Positions 18,903 through 27,584 are shown, numbered from the stretch's first letter. The stretch is DNA of 64,000 nucleotides from CBDCTM01 sp965222005 (GCA_965222005.1 OZ244935.1:1550001-1614000), one strand, 5' to 3'. Numbers and translations: made by a program. Notes: generated by a model from the sequence alone, not told the origin.

Positions 18903-20240
18903 ATGAGTATGCTGAAACAATTTATTATTGGCTGCCTGCTACTGCTTGCCTGGCCGCCCCTTACTGCCCAGCAGGAACTGAGCTTGCATTTGATGCGGGA
19001 AGTTGCCAATGCCAGCCTTAGTAATCCGGCATTCATAGCAGATTCCTCCCGCATCGCCATTGGCCTGCCCAGCCTGTATTTTAGCTATCACCATACGGCA
19101 GGATCGATCGATCAAATCATTCGACGATCAGACGGAACGAAGGTGTTGGATGTAGATGAGCTGATCCGAACAGCGAAGGATGAAAATGATCTGTCCGTCA
19201 ATTTGGAATTGCAATCGCTGTATTTTCAATACCAGCTAGGCTCACTAGCGGTGAGCTTGCACCATGCCGTCAAGTCAAATACATTTCTGCGCTACCCCAA
19301 AACCTTGCCGCAGCTTTTTTGGCAGGGCAATTCGCAGTTTATTGACCAAACGGTTGAGTTTGCGCCGGAGCAACAAAGTTTTGCTTACAATGAGCTGGGG
19401 CTGGGCCTGGCTTTTGGGCAGGGCGGCTGGCGTATCGGCGGGCGGGCTAAACTGCTGCTGGGTATCGGTGATGTATCTACCAGCAGACACTCGGCCAGCC
19501 TTTTTACCAGCAACGATGTGTACCAACTTCGCCTGGATACGGATTACAAAATCAATACTTCCTTGTTCGATGCGAGCTTTCTGTTTGACAGCCTGAGCAA
19601 TGTGGGAATCGAGTATGGCTGGGAGGATATGATTAACTTTCGCGATTTTGCTGGCCAAAACACGGGTGTAGCTTTTGATCTGGGGCTGCAGTACCAATGG
19701 AATGATCGGCTGGAGTTGGCAGTGAGTGTGATAGATATTGGCGAAATAAACTGGAAAAAAAATGTAACCAATTACCATAGTCAAGGGACCTTCAACTATG
19801 ATGGCCTTGATTTTTCCAATATTCTCAGAGACAAGAATATTTCTTTTGAAGGGGTAAGCGATACAATTGAGAAAATCTTCAACTTCAAGGAATCGCAGGG
19901 CGAATACAGTACCCGATTGCCTTCCAAAATATTCCTCAGCGCCTTGTACCAGCTCAATGATCGATGGCAACTGGGAGGTATGTATTATCAGGAAAATTTT
20001 AGAGGCTACAGCTTTCCGGCCTTTGGACTCAGCGCCCGTACCCGGCTTGCCAACAGGATCAACCTGGGGGTGATATACGCTCTGCGCAATGAGCGATTCG
20101 ACAATCTCGGCATCAATGCCAGCGCCCGCTTCGGGCCAGCCCAAATCTTTATGCATACGGACAACGTCCTGGCAGCCTTTAGAGCGTATGATAGTGACAA
20201 TGTCAACTTCAGGGCCGGCCTCAATTTGTATCTTTTTTGA
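18903..20240 (+). CDS. DUF5723 family outer-membrane beta-barrel protein
   Basis: A 445-residue protein with a signal peptide (MLKQFIIGCLLLLAWPPLTA) and the family motif MREVANASLSNPAF near the mature start, followed by alternating strands typical of a FadL/PorV-like barrel (LSVNLELQSLYFQYQLGSLA, LGLGLAFGQGGWRIGGRAKL). It ends in FRAGLNLYLF, a C-terminal aromatic barrel signal. The ATG at 18903 (or 18909) is preferred to the TTG at 18894. It follows the lipoprotein gene by 20 nt and precedes the esterase gene by 29 nt, so all three may be co-transcribed. Function unknown. Confidence 0.75.
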   Translation: MSMLKQFIIGCLLLLAWPPLTAQQELSLHLMREVANASLSNPAFIADSSRIAIGLPSLYFSYHHTAGSIDQIIRRSDGTKVLDVDELIRTAKDENDLSVNLELQSLYFQYQLGSLAVSLHHAVKSNTFLRYPKTLPQLFWQGNSQFIDQTVEFAPEQQSFAYNELGLGLAFGQGGWRIGGRAKLLLGIGDVSTSRHSASLFTSNDVYQLRLDTDYKINTSLFDASFLFDSLSNVGIEYGWEDMINFRDFAGQNTGVAFDLGLQYQWNDRLELAVSVIDIGEINWKKNVTNYHSQGTFNYDGLDFSNILRDKNISFEGVSDTIEKIFNFKESQGEYSTRLPSKIFLSALYQLNDRWQLGGMYYQENFRGYSFPAFGLSARTRLANRINLGVIYALRNERFDNLGINASARFGPAQIFMHTDNVLAAFRAYDSDNVNFRAGLNLYLF

Positions 20241-20269
20241 TTTTTTGTAACTGCCCAACACACACAATT

Positions 20270-21526
20270 ATGATTCAAAAAATAACCTCCCTGCTACTTT
20301 TTACATTTCTTTTTTCAACAGCTTCTTCCGCTCAACCCGCAGAGGGTTGCGATGGCATCCGCTACTTTCAGGAAGTATTCTCTGATTTCGAAAAGACTAC
20401 GCTTCAATATGGCCAAAACATCAATCCGCAGGGCAATATGCAGCAGTTGTGGATGGATGTGTACGAACCGGCCAACGATCAGCAAAGCAAACGCCCGCTG
20501 GTCGTGCTGGCTTTTGGCGGAGCCTTCGTAGCTGGCGATCGTACTACTATGACCGAGTACTGTATCGATTTTGCTAAAAGAGGGTATGTGGCGGCCAGTA
20601 TTGATTACCGGCTCTGGAATATCCTTCAACAAGGGGTGCCTGATTCTTCTGAAATGCTGGATACAGCCATCAAAGCGGTGGGTGATATGAAAGCTGCCAT
20701 TCGGCACTTTCGGATGGATGCTGCTACGATCAACCAATTTCGGGTGGACACCAACTTTATTTTTGCCGGTGGAATTTCCGCCGGAGCGGTTGCAGCATTG
20801 CATTCGGCCTATCTTCAAAGCACGGATGATATTCCGAATTATATCCAAACGATTGTGGATGAAAATGGTGGCCTGGAAGGGGATTCCGGCGATGCAGCAA
20901 ATCTCAGCTATTCCTCTAAAGTACATGCGGTGCTCAATATGTCAGGGGCCTTACATCGCAGCGACTGGATGGATGCTGACGACCCTCCACTGGCCAGCTA
21001 TCACGGCACCTTCGATGAGGTGGTTCCGTTTTATAAAGGCCGGGCCAAGGTGTTCGGCTTTGAGTTTATGACACTGGAAGGAAGTGGCAACCTGAAGCAG
21101 CGCGCCGATCTTTTGGGCATACCCAACCTGTTGGTCGAAGCGCCGGGTGCGGGTCATGAAGATGCATACACTTCGGCGGTATATCAGCCATATTTTGATG
21201 AATTTCATGACAAATATCTTCACTTCTTTCACGAGCTGGTGTGCGATGGGCTGATGGTGGATGTGAAGGAGGAACCGGCCAGCCTGCCAGGTGTCGAAAT
21301 TTTCCCAAATCCTGCCACAGAGGCACTACACATCAGCTTCAGCCAGGTTGGAGAGCCACTGAATGTCATGGTTTTCGATAATCTGGGGAGGGTGGTTTGG
21401 CAGCAGCAAAGGGCGGGAGAAACAGCTATCGAACTACATAAGCGGGATATTGGCAAAGGGATATACTGGCTACAAGTGCGAGCAAAAAAGGGTGAAAAGT
21501 ATATAGAAAAAGTGATCTTTCATTAA
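20270..21526 (+). CDS. T9SS-exported alpha/beta hydrolase (carboxylesterase type) with type A sorting domain
   Basis: A 418-residue secreted enzyme. Signal peptide: MIQKITSLLLFTFLFSTASS. The catalytic domain (about 30-325) shows an oxyanion-region LAFGGAFVAGD (in place of the usual HGGG), the nucleophile elbow GGISAGA (Ser), a probable Asp near YHGTFDEVVPF and His in GAGHED, fitting the bacterial carboxylesterase/BD-FAE-like hydrolases. The last ~75 residues are a type A T9SS sorting domain (VEIFPNPATEALHISFS ... GIYWLQVRAKKGEKYIEKVI). It should be exported to the surface or medium and cleave an ester or acetyl group; the substrate is unknown. The frame opens at 20237, but the ATG at 20270 gives the signal peptide. 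Confidence 0.85.
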   Translation: MIQKITSLLLFTFLFSTASSAQPAEGCDGIRYFQEVFSDFEKTTLQYGQNINPQGNMQQLWMDVYEPANDQQSKRPLVVLAFGGAFVAGDRTTMTEYCIDFAKRGYVAASIDYRLWNILQQGVPDSSEMLDTAIKAVGDMKAAIRHFRMDAATINQFRVDTNFIFAGGISAGAVAALHSAYLQSTDDIPNYIQTIVDENGGLEGDSGDAANLSYSSKVHAVLNMSGALHRSDWMDADDPPLASYHGTFDEVVPFYKGRAKVFGFEFMTLEGSGNLKQRADLLGIPNLLVEAPGAGHEDAYTSAVYQPYFDEFHDKYLHFFHELVCDGLMVDVKEEPASLPGVEIFPNPATEALHISFSQVGEPLNVMVFDNLGRVVWQQQRAGETAIELHKRDIGKGIYWLQVRAKKGEKYIEKVIFH

Positions 21527-21600
21527 CCCTCCAGGAAGGGGTAGCCTTGTTGTAAGAGGACCAGACGACAGAGAGCCAGATGATGATACACTGCTACAGA

Positions 21601-22350
21601 TCACTCTACCATCCCCGTTTTGTGTAATATCGTGAGCTGACCACTGTATGCTTTGGCGATATTCTCCTCGGTAAAGGTGGTTTCCGTTTTTCCATAAGCA
21701 ATGAGCCGCTGATTGATGAGGATGATTTGGTCAAAATAAGCTTTCACCGTTGACAAATCGTGATGCACTACAAGTAAGGTCTTGCCTTCTGATGCCAGCT
21801 TTTTCAATATCTGAATAATCTTCTCTTCGGTTGTGATGTCCACTCCGGCAAAGGGCTCATCCAGTAAGAAAATATCCGCCTGTTGGCAAAGGGCTCTGGC
21901 AAGAAAGACCCGTTGTTGCTGCCCGCCCGATAACTCACCAATTTGCCGATCTGCAAAAGCCTCCATGCCTACCTCCTCCAAAGCTTGTCGGGCGATCTCT
22001 TTATCATAGCTATTGATACGTTGCAAAAGCTGTTTGTGCGGATAACGCCCCATCAGCACAATGTCGAGAACGGTAGCAGGAAAAGTCCAATCGACATCCG
22101 ATTTTTGAGGAACATACACCACCTCTTTGCGCTGCTTTTCGATGGGCTTGCCTTGAAGGCTAATGCTGCCGGCATTGGGTTCGATGAGGCCGAGGATCGA
22201 TTTGAAGAGGGTGGATTTGCCTGCTCCGTTGGGGCCGACAACTCCGTACAGCTGTCCGGCATGAATGTCGAGGTAAATATTGGTGAGGGCTCGCTTTTTT
22301 CCGTACGATACCGAGAGGCCCTTAATCTTTATGCTGGGGGATGAGTCCAT
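21601..22350 (-). CDS. Metal (Mn/Zn) ABC transporter ATP-binding protein
   Basis: A 249-residue ABC ATPase of the TroB/MntB/ZnuC class. Walker A is GPNGAGKST (about residue 37), the Q-loop region YVPQKSDVDW is typical of manganese and zinc importers, the signature is LSGGQQQR, and Walker B is IFLLDEPFAGVD with the switch His in VVHHDLS. It should drive uptake of Mn2+ or Zn2+ from the periplasm. The binding-protein gene ends 2 nt upstream, and the DtxR-type regulator precedes that. No membrane permease gene follows: the next gene is on the opposite strand. The permease must lie elsewhere or has been lost. Confidence 0.9.
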   Translation of the reverse strand: MDSSPSIKIKGLSVSYGKKRALTNIYLDIHAGQLYGVVGPNGAGKSTLFKSILGLIEPNAGSISLQGKPIEKQRKEVVYVPQKSDVDWTFPATVLDIVLMGRYPHKQLLQRINSYDKEIARQALEEVGMEAFADRQIGELSGGQQQRVFLARALCQQADIFLLDEPFAGVDITTEEKIIQILKKLASEGKTLLVVHHDLSTVKAYFDQIILINQRLIAYGKTETTFTEENIAKAYSGQLTILHKTGMVE

Positions 22351-22352
22351 AG

Positions 22353-23387
22353 CTAGCGGTTATTCATTTTTCTGGAAACCAGGAAAAAGCCACCTAAAAA
22401 CAGGAGTGCCAACAGGCCGAATAGCCAAATATTGCCAAAACCGGCGCTATCCTTACCCTCCTCATTTACCACTGTGTCCACTTTCCTGCTTAATGCTTTG
22501 ACGATGACATCGGTATTGTGCCGAAGCATGTCGATGTAGGTGGGGGCGGGGCTGTCTTCATCGCCGATGGAGTCAGCATAAAGCTCCCCTCCGATCTCAA
22601 TATCATTATCGCTGGCCAGTTGCTTGAGCAACTTTGGGTTGATGGTACTTTCAATAAAAACAGCGGGCACCTTGCTTTCCCGAATAATATTGTTGATGCG
22701 AATGATGTCAGAAGTTTGAGCCTCCGCGTCGGTAGAGGTGCCGAGAATGGCTTCAAGGCGAATGTGATAGCGGCGGCCATAATATTGAAAGGCATCATGT
22801 GAGGTGATAAGGATTCGCTGGGTTTCCGGAATGCTGGCGATCTGTTCCATTACGTAGCGGTCGAGGGCCTGAAGTTGCTTGGCATAATCTTCATAATTCG
22901 CTTCGTAGTCCGACTGATGGGTCGGATCGAGATGGATGAAAGCATCGCGAATGTTTTTGCAGTATTCGATTGCCAGGCTCACGTCCATCCAGGCATGCGG
23001 GTCGGTAGAGCTTTTATATTTCTGGCTGGTGATGGCGCTAATACCCTTGGTAACGGTGACGATAGCAGCCTCGGTGCCGGAATTTTCAATCAGTTCATTG
23101 AGCCAGCCCTCGAAGGTGAGGCCGTTGCGCAGTACGAGCTGGGCATTGGTCACCAGCTGTGCATCGCGAGGAGTAGGATCATAGATGTGTGGGTCGCCGC
23201 CGATGGGCACAATGAGCTGGATGTCCAGTTTGTCGCCGGCAATATTTTTAGCCATATCAGCAATCATGGAAGCAGTGGCTACTACAAGGGGCTTGTTTTG
23301 TGCAACCAGGCTGCTGTCGGAAAAAAGTAGAAACGGGAGGAATAAATAAATGAAGTATCTCACTGGCAATTTACATTTTTTCAACAA
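22353..23387 (-). CDS. Metal ABC transporter substrate-binding protein with C-terminal membrane anchor
   Basis: A 344-residue cluster A-I (TroA/ZnuA/MntA-like) binding protein for Mn2+ or Zn2+. An N-terminal signal peptide is followed by metal-ligand regions: GGDPHIYDPTPRD (His near 67), DPHAWMDV, SHDAFQYYGRRYHI, and DSIGDEDSPAPTY with the late Asp. It lacks the His-rich loop of many ZnuA proteins, which favours manganese, but this is not decisive. Unusually, the C-terminus adds a hydrophobic helix (IWLFGLLALLFLGGFFLVS) and a basic tail, so it is probably fixed in the inner membrane. The start is uncertain: TTG at 23387 overlaps the regulator by 17 nt, and GTG at 23363 avoids the overlap. Confidence 0.88.
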   Translation of the reverse strand: MLKKCKLPVRYFIYLFLPFLLFSDSSLVAQNKPLVVATASMIADMAKNIAGDKLDIQLIVPIGGDPHIYDPTPRDAQLVTNAQLVLRNGLTFEGWLNELIENSGTEAAIVTVTKGISAITSQKYKSSTDPHAWMDVSLAIEYCKNIRDAFIHLDPTHQSDYEANYEDYAKQLQALDRYVMEQIASIPETQRILITSHDAFQYYGRRYHIRLEAILGTSTDAEAQTSDIIRINNIIRESKVPAVFIESTINPKLLKQLASDNDIEIGGELYADSIGDEDSPAPTYIDMLRHNTDVIVKALSRKVDTVVNEEGKDSAGFGNIWLFGLLALLFLGGFFLVSRKMNNR

Positions 23388-24030
23388 AAAGGTTCATGCT
23401 AATCTTGCTCGTCAAAATTTGTTCGCTTTTATCGGCCATTTTTACTTTCATGGAATCATCATACTCAAACTTTTCCTTCACCTGCAATTTAGCTCCAAGG
23501 CCCAATTGCAACCGATCGAGGTACTGCAGAAAAACAGAGGAATGCTCTTGCACACCTACCACTACGCCCCGCTCACCAACTTGCAGTTCGATGAGCGGGA
23601 TACGATTGGCTGAATGGAAATGGCCGTCAGCATCGGGGATGGGGTCGCCGTGCGGATCGATTTTGGGAAAAGCAAGAAACTGGTCAAGGCGCTTGATCAA
23701 CTCGTCCGACTTGATGTGCTCCAGCTGCTCGGCGATATCATGCACCTCATCCCAGGAAAAATTGAGCTTTTCAAGCAAAAACACTTCCCACAGGCGGTGC
23801 TTTCTGATAAGCATGGTAGCGATGGTATTTCCCCGCTTGGTGAGGGTGACCCCTTTGTACTTTTCGTAATGGATAAACGTTTTTTCAGCAAGCCTCTTGA
23901 GCATATCGGTCACCGAAGCAGCACTGGTTCGCATCTCTTTGGAAATGGCATTGGTGCTGGCAGTATCGCCATTTTTTTCACAAATTTTAAAAATGGCCTT
24001 CAAATAATTTTCCTCAGTATGCGACAACAT
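23371..24030 (-). CDS. DtxR/MntR family metal-dependent transcriptional regulator
   Basis: A 219-residue repressor. The N-terminal winged helix-turn-helix spans about residues 1-65 (MLSHTEENYLKAIFKICEKN, SKEMRTSAASVTDMLKRLAE), the metal-binding dimerisation domain about 66-140 (RKHRLWEVFLLEKLNFSWDE, HDIAEQLEHIKSDEL), and a FeoA/SH3-like domain covers the rest. When loaded with Mn2+ or Fe2+ such proteins bind palindromic operators. A matching palindrome lies in this gene's promoter (24183-24202), which suggests autoregulation with the transport genes behind it. The ATG at 24030 is taken; a TTG at 24054 would start inside the 106-bp repeat. It is first gene of the metal operon. Confidence 0.9.
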   Translation of the reverse strand: MLSHTEENYLKAIFKICEKNGDTASTNAISKEMRTSAASVTDMLKRLAEKTFIHYEKYKGVTLTKRGNTIATMLIRKHRLWEVFLLEKLNFSWDEVHDIAEQLEHIKSDELIKRLDQFLAFPKIDPHGDPIPDADGHFHSANRIPLIELQVGERGVVVGVQEHSSVFLQYLDRLQLGLGAKLQVKEKFEYDDSMKVKMADKSEQILTSKISMNLFVEKM

Positions 24031-24049
24031 ATTGGAAGTATTCGTACCC

Positions 24050-24155
24050 TTCAAAAAATAAATCCGACATTTTTGAAATAGGTGAAACCTGAACGACCAA
24101 AGGCTGATGAAATGGAGCCTGATTCAAAAATTGAAAGGAGGATTTTATTTTTTGA
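24050..24155. repeat. 106-bp palindromic repeat, copy A (mntR-like leader)
   Basis: This element recurs in inverted orientation at 63355-63460, also 106 nt, at roughly 90% identity by eye. Its ends pair: TTCAAAAA with TTTTTGAA, then AAATCC with GGATTT, then TTTTTGAA with TTCAAAAA. It begins 19 nt upstream of the regulator ATG and lies inside that gene's predicted 5' leader. The central ~45 nt are less symmetrical (AGGCT and AGCCT arms). Confidence 0.75.
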
Positions 24156-24171
24156 ATAATAATTAGATGGG

Positions 24172-24179
24172 CAAAGGTA
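24172..24179 (-). promoter_or_regulatory. Probable -7 box of the DtxR/MntR-family operon
   Basis: Read on the minus strand this is TACCTTTG, a full match to the Bacteroidota TAnnTTTG element. It lies 3 nt downstream (in transcription direction) of the palindromic operator and about 140 nt before the regulator ATG, so the leader would contain the 106-bp repeat. Confidence 0.6.
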
Positions 24180-24182
24180 CAA

Positions 24183-24202
24183 TTTTTAGACTAATCTAAA
24201 AA
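24183..24202. promoter_or_regulatory. DtxR/MntR-type palindromic operator
   Basis: TTTTTAGA (24183-24190) and TCTAAAAA (24195-24202) are perfect 8-bp arms around CTAA. The TTTTAGnCTAnnCTAAAA-like form resembles operators of DtxR-family regulators. It covers the region between the -33 and -7 positions of the regulator promoter, so bound repressor would block that promoter. It also lies about 44 nt upstream of the nitroreductase -7 box and might affect that gene too. Confidence 0.65.
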
Positions 24203-24245
24203 TAGCTGACTCCCGATAATCAAGGCGCAAATGGTACACGAACTG

Positions 24246-24253
24246 TATATTTG
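24246..24253 (+). promoter_or_regulatory. Probable -7 box of the nitroreductase gene
   Basis: TATATTTG fits TAnnTTTG and lies 20 nt before the ATG at 24274. No good TTTG element is visible at -33. Confidence 0.5.
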
Positions 24254-24273
24254 CAGCCAAAACAGCAAACAGC

Positions 24274-24846
24274 ATGAATGCTCAAGCCATCACAAAGGTC
24301 ATCCGAAGTCGGCGCTCTGTATTTCCACGCAATTACAATGGCCAGCCCATAGCAGCGGCGATTATACAGGAAGTGCTGGAGAATGCCAACTGGGCCCCTA
24401 CGCATCGCCTCACCGAGCCCTGGCGCTTCAAAGTGATGAGAGGCGCAGCGCTCCGACAACTCAGTGAGTATCTCGGCGATTATTATAAACAAAACACACC
24501 GGCTGAAAATTTTTCGGAGGAAAAGTACAAAAAAACGCTTGCCAAGCCCCTGCAATCTGCCTGTGTGATCGCTATTTGTATGCAGCGCGATCCGGCTGAG
24601 TCGGTTCCCGAATGGGAAGAGATCGCTGCGGTAGCCTGTGCGGTACAGAATATGTGGCTTACGGCAACGGCACATGGAATCGGTGCTTACTGGAGCTCGC
24701 CAAAGGCTATGACGGTGGGCCCCGGCTGGCTTAGTATGGCACCAGGTGAGCGCTGCCTGGGCTTGTTTTATATGGGTGTATATGAGGCAGGCGAACTGCC
24801 AGCCAAGCGGGGAGATGTGGCTGCTAAAGTTATTTGGTTGGACTGA
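24274..24846 (+). CDS. Nitroreductase family protein (FMN-dependent)
   Basis: A 190-residue protein of the compact nitroreductase family, which uses FMN and NAD(P)H to reduce nitro groups, quinones or flavins in the cytoplasm. The N-terminal flavin-binding motif is IRSRRSVFPRNYN, followed by ENANWAPTHRLTEPWRFKVM, which binds phosphate and the ring. The middle has AVACAVQNMWLTATAHGIGA, and the C-terminal part includes GLFYMGVYEAG. It is divergent from the metal operon and shares its control region, but no functional tie is known. The substrate cannot be told from sequence. Confidence 0.9.
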   Translation: MNAQAITKVIRSRRSVFPRNYNGQPIAAAIIQEVLENANWAPTHRLTEPWRFKVMRGAALRQLSEYLGDYYKQNTPAENFSEEKYKKTLAKPLQSACVIAICMQRDPAESVPEWEEIAAVACAVQNMWLTATAHGIGAYWSSPKAMTVGPGWLSMAPGERCLGLFYMGVYEAGELPAKRGDVAAKVIWLD

Positions 24847-24892
24847 GCACACTTCAGGAGTATCCGGCATTGGGAAGATAGCCAGTATTTTA

Positions 24893-24923
24893 TTGTAGAA
24901 AAACCAAAATTACCTTACTTTTG
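24893..24923 (+). promoter_or_regulatory. hppA: Bacteroidota-type promoter of hppA
   Basis: TTG at 24893-24895 (-33 region) lies 20 nt before TACTTTTG at 24916-24923, a full TAnnTTTG match at the standard spacing. The transcript would start near 24930 and carry a leader of about 115 nt. Confidence 0.65.
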
Positions 24924-24945
24924 CGCTCCGAAAGAAATGCGAATG

Positions 24946-24989
24946 GGCATGACGATGATAATCTGACAAGAGGAGATTGGAGTCATGCC
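24946..24989 (+). promoter_or_regulatory. Hairpin in the hppA 5' leader
   Basis: GGCATGAC (24946-24953) pairs exactly with GTCATGCC (24982-24989) across a 28-nt loop within the predicted leader of hppA. It does not match a riboswitch I recognise. It could influence stability or translation of the message. Confidence 0.4.
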
Positions 24990-25045
24990 TTTCTTATTGC
25001 AAGGAATTGATTTTCAACTAAATATCTATACTAAACAAAACGATT

Positions 25046-27226
25046 ATGAATCTAGGCGAAACGATTACGTATATTATTCCGGCGCTGGGTGTACTAGGCC
25101 TGCTGTTTACCTTTTGGAAATCCTCCTGGGTAACCAAGCAGGAGGTAGGTACAGACCGCATGGCAATCATCGCCAATAATATTTCTGAAGGGGCAATGGC
25201 CTTTCTAAGAGCTGAATACAGAGTGCTTTTCATTTTTGTGTTGGCAGTGGCTATATTGTTGGGCATATCTGGCAATACGCCCGAATCTTCTCCGCTCATT
25301 GCATTGTCATTTGTGATGGGTGCCATCTGTTCAGCTCTGGCGGGCTTTATCGGGATGAAAGTGGCTACCAAAGCGAATGTTCGTACCACCAATGCGGCTC
25401 GTACCAGCCTTGGCAAGGCGTTGGAAGTAGCTTTTGCCGGCGGCTCAGTGATGGGGCTGGGCGTTGTAGGGCTGGGTGTATTGGGGCTGGGCTTGCTGCT
25501 GCTGCTGTACAGTAACATGTTTGGTGTAGATACTGCCGCCAATGTAAATCGAGTGATCACCGTGATCACCGGCTTTTCATTTGGTGCCTCTTCCATTGCT
25601 CTGTTTGCCCGTGTGGGTGGGGGCATCTACACCAAAGCGGCCGATGTAGGAGCCGATTTGGTAGGCAAAGTAGAAGCAGGTATCCCTGAGGATCACCCCC
25701 TCAACCCCGCAACGATTGCTGATAATGTAGGTGATAATGTAGGTGATGTGGCAGGTATGGGTGCCGATTTGTTCGAATCCTATGTAGGCTCCATTATCGG
25801 TACTATGGTGCTGGGAGCTGCCTTCATTGGCCTGGCGGGCTATGATAATACCAACCGGTTCGGGGGCCTCAATGCAGTGCTGCTGCCTTTGGTGTTGGCC
25901 GGAGTAGGGATCATCACCTCCATTATAGGTACTTTCTTTGTGAAGGTAAAAGAAGGCGGCAATCCTCAATCAGCCTTGAACCGTGGTGAGTTTTTGTCTG
26001 CCATTCTTATGCTGATCGCTACTTTTTTTATAGTGAAATGGATGTTGCCGGAAAGCTGGAACTTTGGCGGTCACGACTTTAACTCGATGGGTGTGTTTTG
26101 GGCGGTTATATTTGGTTTGGCGGCAGGCTTGCTGATTGGCCTTATCACCGAGTTTTATACAGGTACCGGCACAAAGCCTGTTAGGAGTATTGTAAAGCAA
26201 TCGCTTACCGGATCGGCTACCAATATCATTGCCGGTTTGGGGGTAGGGATGCAATCAACCGCCATTCCGATCATCATTTTGGCCATTGCCATTATTGGTG
26301 CCCATCATTTTGCAGGCCTTTACGGAATCGCTATTGCAGCAGTAGGCATGCTATCCAATACGGGTATTCAGCTGGCTGTGGATGCCTATGGCCCTGTATC
26401 GGATAATGCCGGAGGAATAGCTGAAATGAGTGATCTGCCCAAGGAAGTGCGCCAACGTACAGATAAGCTGGATGCGGTGGGCAATACTACTGCTGCCATC
26501 GGAAAAGGCTTTGCCATTGGTTCGGCAGCGCTTACCGCACTGGCACTGTTTGCTGCCTTTATGACCACTGCCGGCATTAATTCTATCAATATTGCCAATC
26601 CTGTGGTCATGGCGGGACTATTGCTGGGGGGTATGCTCCCCTTCCTGTTTTCCTCACTGGCTATGAACGCGGTGGGTAGAGCCGCTATGGATATGATCAC
26701 CGAAGTACGTCGCCAGTTTGCCAGTATCCCCGAGCTCAAAGCGGCACTTGCCGTAATGCGCAAAAATGATGGCAAGGAAATGAAGGATTGGAGCGATGGA
26801 GATGTCAAGATATTTAATGCAGCTGATGGCAAAGCAGAATACAGCAAATGTGTAGAAATATCCACAAAAGCTTCTATTCGTGAGATGATATTGCCCGGGT
26901 TGATAGCCGTCTTGACACCCGTTTTAGTCGGCTTCGTCGGTGGCGCAGAGATGCTGGGCGGCTTATTGGCCGGAGTAACGGTAACAGGCGTGCTAATGGC
27001 TATTTTTCAGTCCAATGCCGGAGGTGCCTGGGATAATGCAAAGAAAATGTTTGAGGAAGGAGTGGATATTGACGGCAAGATGTATTACAAAGGCTCCGAC
27101 CCGCACAAAGCAACCGTGGTGGGCGATACAGTAGGTGACCCCTTTAAGGATACCTCTGGGCCTTCGCTTAACATTCTGCTCAAGCTCATGTCGGTGGTAG
27201 CATTGGTGATTGCACCGATGTTGTAA
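25046..27226 (+). CDS. hppA: Membrane-bound pyrophosphatase, K+-dependent, H+ or Na+ pumping
   Basis: A 726-residue polytopic inner-membrane enzyme with some 16 helices that couples PPi hydrolysis to ion transport. The substrate site is clear: DVGADLVGKVEAGIPEDHP, then ADNVGDNVGDVAGMGADLFE, and late in the protein DTVGDPFKDTSGPSLN. The motif GNTTAAIGKGFAIGSAALTA has Ala at the position where K+-independent enzymes carry Lys, so this is the K+-dependent type. Whether it pumps Na+ or H+ cannot be settled here. It has its own promoter and terminator and so is a single-gene unit. Confidence 0.95.
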   Translation: MNLGETITYIIPALGVLGLLFTFWKSSWVTKQEVGTDRMAIIANNISEGAMAFLRAEYRVLFIFVLAVAILLGISGNTPESSPLIALSFVMGAICSALAGFIGMKVATKANVRTTNAARTSLGKALEVAFAGGSVMGLGVVGLGVLGLGLLLLLYSNMFGVDTAANVNRVITVITGFSFGASSIALFARVGGGIYTKAADVGADLVGKVEAGIPEDHPLNPATIADNVGDNVGDVAGMGADLFESYVGSIIGTMVLGAAFIGLAGYDNTNRFGGLNAVLLPLVLAGVGIITSIIGTFFVKVKEGGNPQSALNRGEFLSAILMLIATFFIVKWMLPESWNFGGHDFNSMGVFWAVIFGLAAGLLIGLITEFYTGTGTKPVRSIVKQSLTGSATNIIAGLGVGMQSTAIPIIILAIAIIGAHHFAGLYGIAIAAVGMLSNTGIQLAVDAYGPVSDNAGGIAEMSDLPKEVRQRTDKLDAVGNTTAAIGKGFAIGSAALTALALFAAFMTTAGINSINIANPVVMAGLLLGGMLPFLFSSLAMNAVGRAAMDMITEVRRQFASIPELKAALAVMRKNDGKEMKDWSDGDVKIFNAADGKAEYSKCVEISTKASIREMILPGLIAVLTPVLVGFVGGAEMLGGLLAGVTVTGVLMAIFQSNAGGAWDNAKKMFEEGVDIDGKMYYKGSDPHKATVVGDTVGDPFKDTSGPSLNILLKLMSVVALVIAPML

Positions 27227-27280
27227 AGAGCATTTTGTAGCCAAGTGAGTTTTGTAAAACAACTTCAAAATATAGGTTAA

Positions 27281-27309
27281 GCCAGATGAATCAACATCTG
27301 GCTTTTTTT
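27281..27309 (+). terminator. Rho-independent terminator of hppA
   Basis: GCCAGATG (27281-27288) pairs with CATCTGGC (27295-27302), followed by seven T residues. The remaining AT-rich spacer to 27584 (about 275 nt) shows no further feature I can support and must contain the promoter of the Prc gene. Confidence 0.92.
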
Positions 27310-27584
27310 GCATAGAGTGCCGAAATAACAAAATGATTTCTTCTGTTTGAATAGGGTATGTCTATTGTGTAAATTTGGTGAAATATGCAGCAATCGAAAT
27401 ATTCGTCGATTGGTTCATATAATTGTCTGTTATAAATTCGTTAAAGTCGGAAATTGGCAGGGTTATCGCCGAACAATTAGTGTTTTTTGAAGTATATTTA
27501 TTACTTGCAGCATTTTGTACCTTAGCCTAGTACATTCATAGCATACTATATTCTGGATGAGTTGTTAATTGTAAATTTGATATT

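Noticed and set aside
24031..24054. Upstream TTG start for the metal regulator
   Set aside because: It begins inside the palindromic repeat; the ATG at 24030 gives the normal DtxR N-terminus.
24924..25045. Riboswitch in the hppA leader
   Set aside because: Only one 8-bp hairpin is seen and no known riboswitch consensus could be matched.
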